Shown: positions 35,591 through 45,398, counted from the stretch's first letter. The stretch is 64,000 bases of DNA from Thermococcus peptonophilus (GCF_001592435.1 NZ_CP014750.1:1488001-1552000); one strand, 5' to 3'. A program made the numbers and translations. Notes: generated from the sequence alone by a model not told the origin.

Positions 35591-36283
35591 TTATGCTTTT
35601 TCTTTGGCATTCTCTCTCCGTCTCTTGACGTTTTCAATCACATCGAACAGACTCCAAAGGTCCCTTATCACGTGGAGGTGCGGGATCAACGCCAGCACCT
35701 CCCTCTTTTTCTCCACAAATTTGGCGGTAAATGGGAAGTAGTACCAGACGTACTCGGTGTTCTCATCCCCATGGCCTATGAATCGCCAGGGCTTGTCGTC
35801 AACCCATATGAAGACCTCGTCCCCGTACTTCTTGCGGACAAGCCTGAACGCCTCGTCTATCGTCATGTCGTGACCGAAGACTATAATGTCGTCAAAGAGG
35901 TCGTAGATACCCATTGCCTTCAGCCTTCTGACCTTCATTCCGTCAATGAAGTCTTCAGCCGAGAAGGAGATTACAGTGTGGCCCTGTTCCTTGAGCTTCT
36001 TCAAAAGCGCCGGTGCGTCGTCAATTGGTCTGCTCAGTTTGGCTCTCTCCTCGAACCACCTCTCAAAGAACTTCGTCCTTAGGAAGAATGGTGGCTTGCT
36101 CTTCTTCTTGTGTTTCCCAAAGGTTGGCCGCTCGAACTGGAGCTCTATTTTGGTGAGTAGCTTTGCCCAGAGGGATTTTCCTGGGAGCCAGCGGTAGTGC
36201 TTTTCCAGAGCATGCCTGAACGCCTCTTCGATGCATGAGTACGTATCGGCGAGAGTCCCGTCGAAGTCGAAGGCGATTATCAT
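35591..36283 (-). CDS. HAD-superfamily phosphatase
   Basis: A 230-residue protein with motif I DFDGTLADT (nucleophile Asp6, Asp8), motif II in VISFSAED near residue 107, and motif IV IWVDDKPW near residue 167. A basic insert HKKKSK precedes the cap region. Small-molecule or protein phosphatase; substrate unknown. Its ATG overlaps the stop of the DOMON gene. Confidence 0.8.
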   Translation of the reverse strand: MIIAFDFDGTLADTYSCIEEAFRHALEKHYRWLPGKSLWAKLLTKIELQFERPTFGKHKKKSKPPFFLRTKFFERWFEERAKLSRPIDDAPALLKKLKEQGHTVISFSAEDFIDGMKVRRLKAMGIYDLFDDIIVFGHDMTIDEAFRLVRKKYGDEVFIWVDDKPWRFIGHGDENTEYVWYYFPFTAKFVEKKREVLALIPHLHVIRDLWSLFDVIENVKRRRENAKEKA

Positions 36284-36888
36284 TTCTCCCCCTCCAGCGT
36301 TACGTAAACGTGGCCTGCTTTTATGTGCATCGATTGAAAGTCATCTGTGGGTCCGTAAGCCCAGATGACCCTAAACGACTTTCCAGTGGGGATTGGATAG
36401 TCGTACTTGTCACCAGTATTCAACGGCCTTGAGAACTCCACAACGGTTCCGTTCTCGTCCTCGCGTCCACTGTAAGACAGTATGTCGTCGTATCCTCCCA
36501 GAAAAGTGTCGGGATTATGCGGTCCAGAGAAGCCGGCGGAGTACGAATCGCTGATTTCAACAGTCCCGTTGGGAAGAACGTAGGCTATTACTATGTCGGT
36601 GTTCTTCATTCCCGGCCCGCCGCCAAAGCCAATTGCAACCCACCCGTGAGTTTCAGCGGAAATTCCAACGTAGAGTATGTCGTTCTCAACGCGGAAGTGA
36701 AGGGACATTTCACCGAGATCCTTTTCTACTGTGTATTCGCCGTTGCTTATTTTGCCGTCGGGTACCCACTCTGTTAATCCTGTCTTGATGGAACTAACCT
36801 CTTCGGGAGTTCCAAGGCATCCCATGGAGAGGATTTGGCTCATCAGCGAGAGGAAGATCAAAACTGTGATAGACTCTCTTCTATTCAT
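36280..36888 (-). CDS. DOMON-domain lipoprotein
   Basis: 202 residues with a signal peptide ending in LSMGC (lipobox near residue 24) and a DOMON-like beta-sandwich: WVAIGFGGGPGMKNTDIVIA near residue 80 is the family core. DOMON domains bind haem or sugar and often feed electrons to membrane partners (family knowledge). The ligand here cannot be decided; a methionine that could ligate haem is present in the core. It is coupled to the HAD gene. Confidence 0.75.
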   Translation of the reverse strand: MNRRESITVLIFLSLMSQILSMGCLGTPEEVSSIKTGLTEWVPDGKISNGEYTVEKDLGEMSLHFRVENDILYVGISAETHGWVAIGFGGGPGMKNTDIVIAYVLPNGTVEISDSYSAGFSGPHNPDTFLGGYDDILSYSGREDENGTVVEFSRPLNTGDKYDYPIPTGKSFRVIWAYGPTDDFQSMHIKAGHVYVTLEGEK

Positions 36889-37012
36889 GGCATTTTAGAG
36901 GGCTTGGCCGCTTTAAAAGTTAACTCTCCTAGAACGTTTATAGCTGAGCTTGGACGGGTTTGATATTATCAACGTTCATTTATGTCCATACCTCTAATTC
37001 AGTCCATCAGGC

Positions 37013-37028
37013 CACAAAGCATATATTA
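37013..37028 (+). promoter_or_regulatory. promoter of gcvPA-gcvPB
   Basis: CACAAAGCATATATTA is a BRE/TATA pair 50 bases before ATG 37078. Because it lies downstream of the alternative start at 36982, it argues against that start. Confidence 0.6.
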
Positions 37029-37077
37029 CTCTGAACCAACTCCCGATGAGCATCTAAAAGCTCAGAAGGTGGTAAGT

Positions 37078-38436
37078 ATGGGCAAACACTACATTCCAAA
37101 CTCGGCCCACAAAGAGGAGATGCTGAAGGAAATCGGCTTTTCCTCGATTGAAGATCTGTTCTTGGACGTCCCAAAAGGAATGGTCAAGGAGTTCAACCTT
37201 CCCGAAGGAAAGAGTGAGTATGAGGTTTTTACAGAGCTCAACGAAACGCTAAGCAAAAACAGGACAGTTCTCGAGATGCCGAGCTTCCTTGGAGCAGGAA
37301 CATACTTCCACTACGTCCCGGCCCACGTGAAGTACCTCATCGAGAGGAGCGAGTTTTTGACGGCTTACACCCCATACCAGCCGGAGATAAGCCAGGGCAT
37401 GCTTCAGGCGCTCTTTGAGTACCAGAGCCTCATAGCCGAGCTAGTCGGCCTTCCCATCGTCAACTCCTCGATGTACGACTGGGGAACGGCAATGGCGGAA
37501 GCTGCCTTAATGTCAGCCCGCGTGACAAAGAGAAACAAGTTCGTTGTCCCAAAGCACCTCAGCCCCGAGAAGAAGCTCGTTCTCAAGACCTACACAGCTG
37601 GCCCGGCCCTCGAGATAGTCGAAGTCCCCTGGGATGAGAGGGGTCAGATGGACATAGAGAAACTTAAAGAAGCGGTTGAGGGTGCTGCAGGCGTTTACGT
37701 AGAGATACCGAACTTCTTCGGCCTGCTTGAGGAAAACATAAGGGAAATTGGTGAGATAGCCCACGAGGCAGGTGCGCTCTTCATTGTCGGCGTTGACCCA
37801 ACGATCCTTGGGATAGTGGAAGCACCGGGAGAACTCGGAGCCGATATCGTTGTCGGTGAAGCCGCCTACTTCGGAAGCCCGATGAACTTCGGTGGTCCGA
37901 GAGCCGGAATCTTTGCGGTCAAGAACGATAGGAAGCTGATAAGGCAGATGCCAGGAAGGATAATAGGTATGACCAAGGACGCGGATGGAAAGAGGGCATT
38001 CGTGATGACGCTCCAGACGAGGGAGCAGCACATAAGGCGCGCCAAAGCAACCTCAAATATCTGTTCTAACGAGGCCCTCGTTGCCGTTGCGGCAGCCATA
38101 CACCTCGCCACGCTTGGCCCGAAGGGTGTTAAGGAACTTGGCGAGGTAATTCTCAAGAACACTGCTTACCTCAAGAAGCGCCTAGCTGAGGTCGGAGAGA
38201 TCGTCTTTGATGGAATCAACTTCAAGGACGTGCCGGTCAAGTTTGAGATTCCGTACAGTGTAATCCACGAGAGGCTTCTTGAGAGGAACATCCACGGCGG
38301 TTACTACCTCGGAAAGCACTTCCCGGAGCTTGGGGAGACGGCACTCTTCGCCGCCACAGAGACCACAAGGAAGGAGTGGATTGAGGGCCTCGTTGATGCT
38401 CTCAGAGATAATCGGAGAGGCGGAGCTGTGAGGTGA
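37078..38436 (+). CDS. gcvPA: glycine dehydrogenase (decarboxylating) P-protein subunit 1
   Basis: A 452-residue protein starting [20 protein letters not shown]. It is the N-terminal half of the glycine cleavage P-protein, with the conserved [16 protein letters not shown] region near residue 77. With subunit 2 it decarboxylates glycine and passes the aminomethyl group to H-protein lipoate. GGTGGTAAG precedes the start. The stop overlaps the next gene's start region. Confidence 0.95.
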   Translation: MGKHYIPNSAHKEEMLKEIGFSSIEDLFLDVPKGMVKEFNLPEGKSEYEVFTELNETLSKNRTVLEMPSFLGAGTYFHYVPAHVKYLIERSEFLTAYTPYQPEISQGMLQALFEYQSLIAELVGLPIVNSSMYDWGTAMAEAALMSARVTKRNKFVVPKHLSPEKKLVLKTYTAGPALEIVEVPWDERGQMDIEKLKEAVEGAAGVYVEIPNFFGLLEENIREIGEIAHEAGALFIVGVDPTILGIVEAPGELGADIVVGEAAYFGSPMNFGGPRAGIFAVKNDRKLIRQMPGRIIGMTKDADGKRAFVMTLQTREQHIRRAKATSNICSNEALVAVAAAIHLATLGPKGVKELGEVILKNTAYLKKRLAEVGEIVFDGINFKDVPVKFEIPYSVIHERLLERNIHGGYYLGKHFPELGETALFAATETTRKEWIEGLVDALRDNRRGGAVR

Positions 38437-38441
38437 TGAAA

Positions 38442-39950
38442 ATGTTCCAGCAGGCAAAATGGGGCGAACCCACCATATTTGAACTCTCACGCCCTGGAAG
38501 GATTGGATACATCCTTCCCAAGCCGATTGAGGACGTTGATGTTGAGATTCCTGAGAAGCTGAGGAGAAAGAGCCCGCTAAACCTTCCCGAGCTGAGTGAG
38601 CCAGAGGTAGTTAAACATTATACCCGGCTGAGTGAGATGAACTACGGCGTCGATTCCGGCATTTATCCGCTCGGTTCCTGTACGATGAAGTACAATCCTA
38701 AGATCAATGAGGAGGTTGCATCCCACCCGGGCGTTGCTTATATCCATCCATACCAGGACGAAAGAACCGTCCAGGGTGCACTCAAGATAATGTGGGAGCT
38801 GGAGCAGTGGCTGAAAGAAATTACCGGAATGGATCGCTTCACCCTCCAGCCCGCCGCTGGGGCTAACGGCGAGTTCACCGGCGTTTCCATAATCCGCGCC
38901 TACCACCTCGACCGCGGGGAGACCCAGAGGACTGAAATGCTCGTTCCGGACTCTGCTCACGGAACAAACCCTGCAAGCGCTGCCATGGCGGGCTTCAAGG
39001 TGATAGAAATACCCTCTAACGAGAACGGCACAGTTGATCTTGAGGCGCTTGAGAACGCGGTGAGCGAGAGGACGGCAGGTCTAATGCTAACGAACCCAAA
39101 CACCCTGGGTATCTTTGAGGACGAGATACTTGAGATAGCAAAGATAATACACAAAGCGGGGGGCCTGCTCTACTACGATGGTGCTAACCTCAACGCCGTC
39201 CTTGGAAAGATAAGACCCGGAGACATGGGTTTCGACGTTGTTCACCTCAACCTCCATAAGACTTTTTCAACACCCCACGGTGGCGGCGGCCCGGGAAGCG
39301 GCCCGGTCGGCGTAAAGGACTTCCTGAAGGACTACCTTCCGGTTCCGCTCGTAAGCTACGACGAAGAGAACGATCGCTATTACCTCGACTACAACGTGCC
39401 GAAGAGCATAGGCAAGGTTAAGGAGCTGTACGGCAATTTCGCGGTTATTGTTAGGGCCTTGACCTACCTCAAGATAATGGGGAGAGATGGCCTTAGGGAG
39501 GTCAGTGAAGTTTCAGTTCTCAACGCCAACTACATAACCCAGAAGCTCAAGGGAACTCGCGGGTATGAACTTCCTGGTAAAGAACTTAGAAAACACGAAA
39601 CTGTCTTTTCAGCCGAGCCTATGAAGAAGGAGACGGGCGTTAAGGCTCTTGACGTTGCGAAGAGATTACTCGACTTCGGTATGCACGCCCCGACCATCTA
39701 CTTCCCGCTGATAGTCCATGAGGCACTTATGATTGAACCTACGGAAACGGTTAGCAAGGAGGAGCTTGATGCATATGTTGAGGCCCTCAAGAGGATCAGC
39801 GAGGAGGCATACAGTAATCCGGAAGTCGTCACAAGCGCACCCCATAACACCGCCGTGAAGAGAGTTGATGACGTTTTGGCCGCAAAGAAGCCCGTAATTA
39901 CCTGGAGGATGTACAGGGAGCTGAAGGAGAAGGGAGAGATAGACTACTGA
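38442..39950 (+). CDS. gcvPB: glycine dehydrogenase (decarboxylating) P-protein subunit 2
   Basis: A 502-residue protein, the PLP-binding half of the P-protein: the lysine site [19 protein letters not shown] lies near residue 270, and the N-terminus [20 protein letters not shown] is typical. ATG 38442 has AGGTGAT 5 bases upstream; ATG 38436 overlapping the gcvPA stop is possible. No H-, T- or L-protein gene lies in the window. Confidence 0.95.
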   Translation: MFQQAKWGEPTIFELSRPGRIGYILPKPIEDVDVEIPEKLRRKSPLNLPELSEPEVVKHYTRLSEMNYGVDSGIYPLGSCTMKYNPKINEEVASHPGVAYIHPYQDERTVQGALKIMWELEQWLKEITGMDRFTLQPAAGANGEFTGVSIIRAYHLDRGETQRTEMLVPDSAHGTNPASAAMAGFKVIEIPSNENGTVDLEALENAVSERTAGLMLTNPNTLGIFEDEILEIAKIIHKAGGLLYYDGANLNAVLGKIRPGDMGFDVVHLNLHKTFSTPHGGGGPGSGPVGVKDFLKDYLPVPLVSYDEENDRYYLDYNVPKSIGKVKELYGNFAVIVRALTYLKIMGRDGLREVSEVSVLNANYITQKLKGTRGYELPGKELRKHETVFSAEPMKKETGVKALDVAKRLLDFGMHAPTIYFPLIVHEALMIEPTETVSKEELDAYVEALKRISEEAYSNPEVVTSAPHNTAVKRVDDVLAAKKPVITWRMYRELKEKGEIDY

Positions 39951-40054
39951 GCTTTTCTCTTTTGGCCCAATCCTTTTCATTTTCCTTAGGGACTTGTAAA
40001 TACCCTTTAAGGTAAAGCTTGTTAGAATTGCATACTCTTCTTCCGCCATCCGTC

Positions 40055-40312
40055 AAGGACGCTTGAACGACAGTGAAAGCGGCGCTGAAGCTTTTAGGAA
40101 AAGCTTCACCAAAAGGTTGAATGTCTCTGTGAATTGGCTGAGAATTGGGATTCTCATGACAAACTTGCAGATGAATAAGGGTTTCTTCCTTTTTAACGCC
40201 CTTTAGGCTTTATACTGTGAGTAAAACCCTTGAAAATTGCCAATTGATGATAAGAATCACTGAAAAAACAGGACACTCAAAAGGACATTCGCTCCTTGAT
40301 GAAACTTTTCAG
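40055..40312. repeat. repeat unit type 3, first copy in array B
   Basis: Contains a decayed AACGCC...GGCTTT stem (40195-40211) and the CCCTTGAAAATTGCCAATTGA stretch shared with the other type 3 copies. Its terminal GAAACTTTTC half-hairpin is fused directly to the next unit's CAAGCTTTT hairpin. Confidence 0.75.
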
Positions 40313-40560
40313 CAAGCTTTTGGAAAAAGCTTGACCAAAAATTGCCCTTCTTCTCAAACTTTGCTTATTGGGGAGTGTATGCTCGTCCAGAAAGCAAGCG
40401 GGTTTATTATTAAATCCAACACTGTATCTGAGCGATTTTAACTTCTTTTTTAGTGCCCTTCTGGCACTATACAGTAAGAAAATCCTTTGAATTAGTCAAC
40501 TGAAGTAAACCCTCATAAAATTAGCCTGTTTTAAAAAGCATACTCCTTTTCCGCCAGCGC
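40313..40560. repeat. repeat unit type 2, copy in array B
   Basis: Starts with the CAAGC hairpin (40313-40333), includes TTTGCTTATTG and the AGTGCC/GGCACT hairpin (40452-40468), and ends near CCGCCAGCGC. It matches 6218-6490. Confidence 0.8.
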
Positions 40561-40561
40561 T

Positions 40562-40851
40562 GAAACTTTGCAAGCAAAGTTTCATCAAAGTTTGTGGTTC
40601 TTGCTTGGCATGACATTTTGAGGGGATTTTCTTTTTGAATGCTGTCTTGGGTTGTGAATTCTATTTTTAATTTGCTCTCTCTTTGTGAGTTTGCTTTTTA
40701 ATCGACGCCCATAGGGCGTCAAAGTGAGAAAACTCCTTTTCAGCAGGCTGAAACTTAGGGAATTCACTAATGCTAGCTTGTGTATCTTGAAAATCCTCGT
40801 AGTAGAGCAATTTTAGAAGGAACCACGAGCATTGATCAAACTTCGCGCAGG
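40562..40851. repeat. repeat unit type 1, copy in array B
   Basis: A 290-bp unit matching 5925-6213 (289 bp) over its whole length, including an identical GAAACTTTGC hairpin, an identical GACGCCC hairpin and the end CAAACTTCGCGCAGG. Confidence 0.85.
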
Positions 40852-41090
40852 AAGCTTTTAGAAAAAGCTTCACCAAAAGTTTGAATGTCCTCGAGGAGTG
40901 GCTAGTAAAATGGATTCTCCTGGTGAACGAGCAGAGTAATGCGGGTTTTCCTTCCTTTTTAACGTCCTTCGGACGTTATATTGTGAGTAAACCCCTTGAA
41001 AATTGCCCCATTGATGGAGAATCACCTAAAAAGCAGGACACATAAAATGACATTCCACCTTTGATGAAACTTTTCGTCAGAAAAGTTTCT
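40851..41090. repeat. repeat unit type 3, second copy in array B, at the tRNA
   Basis: Contains AACGTCCTTCGGACGTT (40961-40977) and the terminal hairpin GAAACTTTTC-GTCA-GAAAAGTTTC. Both differ from array A by paired changes that keep the stems. Confidence 0.8.
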
Positions 41091-41091
41091 G

Positions 41092-41169
41092 TGGTGGGCC
41101 CGGGGGGCTTTGAACCCCCGACCACGCGGTTATGAGCCGCGCGCTCTGACCAGGCTGAGCTACGGGCCC
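41092..41169 (-). tRNA. tRNA with anticodon CAT (elongator Met or Ile2)
   Basis: Minus-strand cloverleaf: acceptor GGGCCCG/CGGGCCC, D arm GCTCAGCCTGGTCAGAGC, anticodon stem CGCGG/CCGCG with loop CTCATAA, T loop TTCAAAG, discriminator A, encoded CCA. The acceptor lacks the features of archaeal initiator tRNA. The GGGCCCG acceptor resembles tRNA-Ile, so a tRNA-Ile2 with modified CAT is as likely as elongator Met. Confidence 0.93.
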
Positions 41170-41175
41170 ACCTGA

Positions 41176-41251
41176 TGGCGCCGCCGCCCGGATTCGAACC
41201 GGGGACCGCCGGATTAACAGTCCGGCGCTCTACCAACTAAGCTACGGCGGC
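41176..41251 (-). tRNA. tRNA-Asn (anticodon GTT)
   Basis: Minus-strand cloverleaf: acceptor GCCGCCG/CGGCGGC, D arm GCTTAGTTGGTAGAGC, anticodon stem CCGGA/TCCGG with loop CTGTTAA, T loop TTCGAAT, discriminator G, encoded CCA. It lies 6 bases upstream of the CAT tRNA and probably shares its transcript. Confidence 0.96.
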
Positions 41252-41280
41252 TCGACCCAATGTAGGGAATGAGAGGTTGA

Positions 41281-41320
41281 TTTATAAATTTTGCGGTTTT
41301 GAGAAAAGAAAAATTTATAA
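41281..41320. promoter_or_regulatory. divergent tRNA promoters
   Basis: AAATTTATAAA on the minus strand (TATA at 41281-41289) lies about 30 bases before tRNA-Asn. On the plus strand AAATTTATAA (41311-41320) lies 25-34 bases before tRNA-Thr. The two face apart in a 93-base gap. Confidence 0.65.
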
Positions 41321-41344
41321 CTGCTCATTCAACTCTTATCCCGT

Positions 41345-41421
41345 GCCCCGGTAGCCTAGCCTGGCGGGGCGGCGGACTTGTAATCCGCAGGTCGCGGGTT
41401 CAAATCCCGCCCGGGGCTCCA
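41345..41421 (+). tRNA. tRNA-Thr (anticodon TGT)
   Basis: Cloverleaf: acceptor GCCCCGG/CCGGGGC, D arm GCCTAGCCTGGCGGGGC, anticodon stem GCGGA/TCCGC with loop CTTGTAA, T loop TTCAAAT, discriminator T, encoded CCA. Anticodon TGT reads ACA and probably other ACN codons. No intron. Confidence 0.96.
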
Positions 41422-41424
41422 TCT

Positions 41425-42093
41425 TCAAACCTTTACCGGTTCTCCGAACGCTCTATCACCAGCGTCTCCTAGGCCAGGGAGGATGTAGCCCTTGTCGTTG
41501 AGCTCTCTATCTATTGCCGCCACGAACATTTCGACATCCGGGTGGGCTTCTTTTATCCGGGTTATTCCCTCTGGAGCTGCTAGAACGCCGACTATGACGT
41601 AGCGCTTGGCTTTCCCGTACTTTTTAACCTCACCTAAGACTTTGATGAGCGTTGAGCCAGTTGCTATCATCGGGTCGGCTATTATGACGGTGTCTTCCGC
41701 CTTTATCCTGGGCACTTTGACGTACTTCATCTCAATTTCAAACTTTGGCGCTTTTCCCCTGGATGCGGAGACTATTCCAACCCTGGCGTGTTCGAAAACT
41801 TTAATGAGTCCCTCCATTAATGGAATCGCGGCCCTAAGAACGGTAATTATCACGACGTTTCTGCGGTCCTTCACAATTATGCCCTCTGTTTCTTCCAGCG
41901 GCGTTCTGATGAGAACCTTTTCCGTCGCCATAGTCTTGGTTATTTCGTATGCCATGTAACGTCCAAGTTTGACGAGGCCCTTTCTGAACGCTATCGGGCC
42001 AGTGTTTTCGTCCCTCAACTCCGTGAGAATCTCCATTATGAACGGGCTGTCCTCAAAAGAGTACACGCCTTCCCAGCGCTCGTCCCTCTTCAT
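41425..42093 (-). CDS. upp: uracil phosphoribosyltransferase
   Basis: A 222-residue type I PRTase with the PRPP-binding loop [12 protein letters not shown] near residue 135 and the uracil-binding C-terminus [16 protein letters not shown]. It salvages uracil to UMP. ATG 42093 is chosen because GGGTGAAG lies just upstream; the GTG at 42102 adds three residues. Its stop is 3 bases from tRNA-Thr on the opposite strand. Confidence 0.95.
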   Translation of the reverse strand: MKRDERWEGVYSFEDSPFIMEILTELRDENTGPIAFRKGLVKLGRYMAYEITKTMATEKVLIRTPLEETEGIIVKDRRNVVIITVLRAAIPLMEGLIKVFEHARVGIVSASRGKAPKFEIEMKYVKVPRIKAEDTVIIADPMIATGSTLIKVLGEVKKYGKAKRYVIVGVLAAPEGITRIKEAHPDVEMFVAAIDRELNDKGYILPGLGDAGDRAFGEPVKV

Positions 42094-42188
42094 GGACTTC
42101 ACCCGGGTTCACTTGGAGTGGGGTCTTATTAACATTCCGATGCTGATACCTTCAAAGTGGAGTTGGTGGTTTTGATGATCATCTGTTT

Positions 42189-42205
42189 GTCTCAAGGGAT
42201 GAGAC
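42189..42205. other. short hairpin in the upp / chemoreceptor intergenic region
   Basis: GTCTCA-AGGGA-TGAGAC forms a 6-bp stem within the 265-base gap between divergent genes. The gap also holds AT-rich promoter-like stretches near 42118-42140 (minus strand) and 42318-42340 (plus strand). No gene was found in it. Confidence 0.35.
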
Positions 42206-42367
42206 TTCAACGAAAAAGTTGACATAAAGTTCCGATATTCACTGACAGCCAAGTGTGTATGTTTTTATGTAGGTAGTTACTATTACTGCTTATAGTTGAA
42301 TTATTACTTACATCCGATAAAAAATCTTAAATAGAAGATCCATGTTAAAGCTAAATGGTGGTGCTTC

Positions 42368-43627
42368 ATGGAACCGAAAGTTCAACTGACACTCTCCTCA
42401 GCTGTTGTTTTCCTGCTTACACTTGTCCCAATGACATTTGCAGGGATCCTTGGGGGAGTTGTGGGGGGACTCATCGGCATTGCAATATCCCTGGTTCTAA
42501 CGAAGGATCTTCAGAAACGTGAAGAGATGCCCTCGGACGTTCTTAGATACAAAGAGGAGATAGAACGGCAGATCGATGCAATAGTCGGGATCCTTGACAG
42601 GATAGCAGAGGGCGACCTTTCCGTTGAAGACACTGCTCTCAGTGGGCATCTGGGCAAGATCCGCAAAGCTATAGAAAAGATGCGCAAAAGCCTTCGCAAT
42701 ATGGTTGATGAAATACAGCAGGCCACAAAGGTCGTCGAGGAGCGTAGCCATCTCATAAAGGAAAACATTGAACAAGTCAGTGAAGCTATTCAGCAGGTAG
42801 CGGAGGCCATCAACCAGGTTAGCATCGAAGCACAGCGCGAGCAGGAAAACATAAACCAGATGACAGAGACAATGCGCTATATAGACGACATTGGAAAGGA
42901 AACCATAAGCACCATGGAAGACTTTGAAAACTCAATGAGCGAAGCTGTAGGCCTGGCGCGCGAGGGTGGCGAGAAGGGCGAGGAGGCAATCAGGCAGATC
43001 GAGGAGATCCAGAGCATGATGCTTAAGATCCAGGAAACTGTCAAGGGAGTAGCAGAGATGGGCAAAAACATAACCAACATAACCAACGTCATAACCGGCA
43101 TTGCTGAGCAGACGAATCTTCTGGCTCTTAACGCGGCGATTGAAGCGGCTAGGGCTGGAGAGGCCGGAAAGGGCTTTGCAGTAGTCGCCGATGAGATCAG
43201 AAACCTGGCCGAGGAAAGTAAGAAGGCCGCAGATGACATACGAAATATCGTGAGCAAGATAATGGAGCAGATACAGCAGAGTGTTGAGGTTACAGAGAAG
43301 AGCGCCGATACTGTCTCTAAGTCAACTGAAATTCTCAAGGAGAGCGTGTCCTACTTAACTCATATCGCAGAGCTTATGCAGGAAATGGAGATGAAAGCCA
43401 ACGAGCTTAAGAACAAAGTTCTTGAAGAGGGTGAAAAGATCGAAGAAGGCCTGCACTTCCTCGAGAACCTAGCGGCCAGTGCCGAGGAGACAACCGCAGC
43501 CGCGGAGCAGGTCAGCGCCGCCGCTGAAGAGCAGACCTCCGCCCTTGAGGAGGTCAACGCAGCTATAGCTGACTTTGAAAAGGTTATCGAAGAGCTCAAA
43601 CAGCTAGTCATGAGGTTTAAGATTTGA
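42368..43627 (+). CDS. methyl-accepting chemotaxis protein without an external sensor domain
   Basis: A 419-residue protein with a hydrophobic N-terminal hairpin (about residues 8-45), a HAMP-like linker, and a long coiled coil. The highly conserved signalling tip [20 protein letters not shown] lies near residue 243. The Gln/Glu-rich flanks are typical methylation regions. There is no ligand-binding domain between the two membrane segments, so it may sense internal or membrane states (inference). No che genes lie nearby. GGTGGTG precedes the ATG. Confidence 0.9.
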   Translation: MEPKVQLTLSSAVVFLLTLVPMTFAGILGGVVGGLIGIAISLVLTKDLQKREEMPSDVLRYKEEIERQIDAIVGILDRIAEGDLSVEDTALSGHLGKIRKAIEKMRKSLRNMVDEIQQATKVVEERSHLIKENIEQVSEAIQQVAEAINQVSIEAQREQENINQMTETMRYIDDIGKETISTMEDFENSMSEAVGLAREGGEKGEEAIRQIEEIQSMMLKIQETVKGVAEMGKNITNITNVITGIAEQTNLLALNAAIEAARAGEAGKGFAVVADEIRNLAEESKKAADDIRNIVSKIMEQIQQSVEVTEKSADTVSKSTEILKESVSYLTHIAELMQEMEMKANELKNKVLEEGEKIEEGLHFLENLAASAEETTAAAEQVSAAAEEQTSALEEVNAAIADFEKVIEELKQLVMRFKI

Positions 43628-43629
43628 GC

Positions 43630-45051
43630 TTATTCTTCTATTATCCTTTTCATCCACGTGCCCCTACTGAACCATAGTAAGGCCACCATCGCCGCTAAAA
43701 AGTTGCTCATACCCATTCCGAAGAACACTCCCTTGGGGCTCATCCCGAAGAGCTCCGCGAGAGGTATTCTAAGTCCAAAAACCGTTACCGCCGCGACGTA
43801 GCCGAAGACGTAGCTCAGGGGTATCCTGAAGCCCCAGAGGCGGAGCATGCTGAGAACCATACTCTTCTTGGTGTGTCCAGCTGAGCTAAAAGTCCTCGTC
43901 ACGACAACGAAGATTCCGTTGAAGAACGGAACGGATATCAGGAAGTACTTGAGCACGTACTCACTCTGGGCTATAACCTTCGGGTCGTCGAGGAAGACCT
44001 TGAAGACGGGAACCCTAAAGAGTCCGATTATCAGGATCGCCGAAGAGGCTATGAAGAAGTTGATCACCATTGCCCTCTCTGCTATTCTCTTGGCCCTCTC
44101 GTATCTCTCCGCCCCGATGTTCTGGGCTATCATCGTTCCCATAGCCATGCTGACACCGCGGGCTATGCTCGTTATGAAGTTCACGAGGCGGGTGGTTATT
44201 GTGTAGGCCGCGTAGGTTACATCTCCGTATCCGTAGATTATCCTCGTCAAAACAACGAAGCCAAAGCTGTTGGCGGACTGACCGACGGCTGAGGGAAGGC
44301 CAACGCGGAAAATCCTTGAGTAGAACTCCATATCTGGCCTGAGCGTTTCCCTCGTAAGGTGAAGGCCGGCCCTTCCGCTCGTTAAGAGACGAGCACCTAT
44401 GAGGGCTCCGGTGGCGTTTGAGAGAACAGTTGCTATGGCCGCCCCAGCAACGCCCCACTCGGGGAAGGGTCCAATTCCGAAGATCAGGAGAGGGTCGAGC
44501 ATGATGTTCATGGCAACTGTGAGCATGCTTATCTTCACGGGCGTTTTTGTGTCCCCAGAGGCCCTCATTAGAGCGGAGAACGCCATGAACGTGAAGGAGA
44601 AAGGAACACCCGCAAAAACGACTGTGGCGTAGGCCTTGGCATAGGGATAAACGTTTGGGGTCACTTTCATGAAGTGGAGCGCGTAGGGCAGGACGGCAAG
44701 GCTTATTAAAGCTGTTGCCGTTGAGAAGAAGAGCATGAGGGAGTAGAGCGCTCCAGCTGAGCGGTTGGCCCTCTCGTAGTTCCCAGCACCGATGTACTGC
44801 CCCACAAAGGCGAAGCCTGCGGTGGCAAACCCCATGCCGAGGGCCATAAGGGTTCCTATTATCGGCCAGCTCGTTCCCGGAGCGGCCAAGGCCTCCCTGC
44901 CAAGCTTGCCGAGCCAGAAGGTGTCGGTTATGTTGTAGAGAACCTGCACGAGGTTGCTGACGATTAGAGGGTAGGCTAACTTGAGTAGGGTCTTCTCTAT
45001 CGGCCCGTTGAGAATTTCCTGCCTCATCGCCTGAATCTTTCCGCGCTCCAT
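43630..45051 (-). CDS. MATE-family efflux transporter
   Basis: A 473-residue, 12-helix protein of the MATE/MOP superfamily: LAYPLIVSNLVQVLYNITDT near residue 24 and internal duplication with GLPSAVGQSANSFG near residue 255. It expels drugs or metabolites using an ion gradient. ATG 45051 is favoured by the TATA box at 45084-45093; ATG 45027 (MRQEILNGPI) is an alternative matching the paralogue. The interrupted gene at 48529-51793 is a close paralogue. Confidence 0.88.
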   Translation of the reverse strand: MERGKIQAMRQEILNGPIEKTLLKLAYPLIVSNLVQVLYNITDTFWLGKLGREALAAPGTSWPIIGTLMALGMGFATAGFAFVGQYIGAGNYERANRSAGALYSLMLFFSTATALISLAVLPYALHFMKVTPNVYPYAKAYATVVFAGVPFSFTFMAFSALMRASGDTKTPVKISMLTVAMNIMLDPLLIFGIGPFPEWGVAGAAIATVLSNATGALIGARLLTSGRAGLHLTRETLRPDMEFYSRIFRVGLPSAVGQSANSFGFVVLTRIIYGYGDVTYAAYTITTRLVNFITSIARGVSMAMGTMIAQNIGAERYERAKRIAERAMVINFFIASSAILIIGLFRVPVFKVFLDDPKVIAQSEYVLKYFLISVPFFNGIFVVVTRTFSSAGHTKKSMVLSMLRLWGFRIPLSYVFGYVAAVTVFGLRIPLAELFGMSPKGVFFGMGMSNFLAAMVALLWFSRGTWMKRIIEE

Positions 45052-45083
45052 TCCTACCACAGTAAGACGGGCATCGAAGCGGG

Positions 45084-45114
45084 GATATAAAAAGTTAATG
45101 GAAAGGGTTATATG
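45084..45114. promoter_or_regulatory. divergent promoters of the MATE and DUF4405-like genes
   Basis: TTTTTATATCC on the minus strand (45084-45093) and GGTTATAT on the plus strand (45107-45114) lie back to back in the 95-base gap. Each is about 30-40 bases from its start codon. Confidence 0.55.
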
Positions 45115-45146
45115 GTCGGCGGTCTTTTCGTTACAAGGTGATGCGA

Positions 45147-45398
45147 ATGAACCCAACACAGAAGGTCAAGACAAAAGCCGTTCTCTCCACGATACTGCTT
45201 GCCGTCTATGTGGGGGCGCTGATCCTCACCGCGGGGCAGTTTATAGCGACAAAAAGTGGAAGCTTCCTTGGGATGAGGCAGCTCGATGTTCTGAAACTTA
45301 AGGCCCGCTACGGCCTGATAATGCTGGCCCTGATAGCAGTACACCTAACCCTCAATCTGGACCTCCTCAAAAACGAGTTGAAAGCTCTGGGAAGGTGA
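45147..45398 (+). CDS. small two-helix membrane protein, DUF4405-like
   Basis: An 83-residue protein with two membrane segments (about 13-34 and 56-73) and a histidine in the second (AVHLTLN). It resembles the core of the DUF4405 protein at 46666-47034, which has AVHLFVN at the matching place. The conserved histidine could ligate haem (inference from similar membrane cytochromes). AAGGTGAT precedes ATG 45147. Confidence 0.65.
   Translation: MNPTQKVKTKAVLSTILLAVYVGALILTAGQFIATKSGSFLGMRQLDVLKLKARYGLIMLALIAVHLTLNLDLLKNELKALGR

Larger units (their letters stand above)
40025..41091. repeat. non-coding hairpin-repeat array B, ending flush at the CAT tRNA
   Basis: About 1.07 kb without a credible gene, made of four diverged units in the order type 3, type 2, type 1, type 3, plus a partial type 2 end at 40029-40066. 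Hairpins: GAAGC-TTTT type at about 40087-40107 and 40851-40871, CAAGC-TTTT type at 40313-40333, AGTG type at 40452-40468, GAAACTTTGC type at 40562-40583, GACGCCC at 40704-40720, AACGTCC/GGACGTT at 40961-40977, and GAAACTTTTC/GAAAAGTTTC at 41066-41089. The last ends 2 bases from the tRNA CCA, as in array A. Confidence 0.85.

Noticed and set aside
36982-37077. N-terminal extension of gcvPA
   Set aside because: It contains the TATA box of the operon and does not resemble the family; GGTGGTAAG marks ATG 37078.
40025-41091. CRISPR array
   Set aside because: Units are 200-300 bp, diverged, not interleaved with unique spacers, and carry several unlike hairpins. No cas genes are near.
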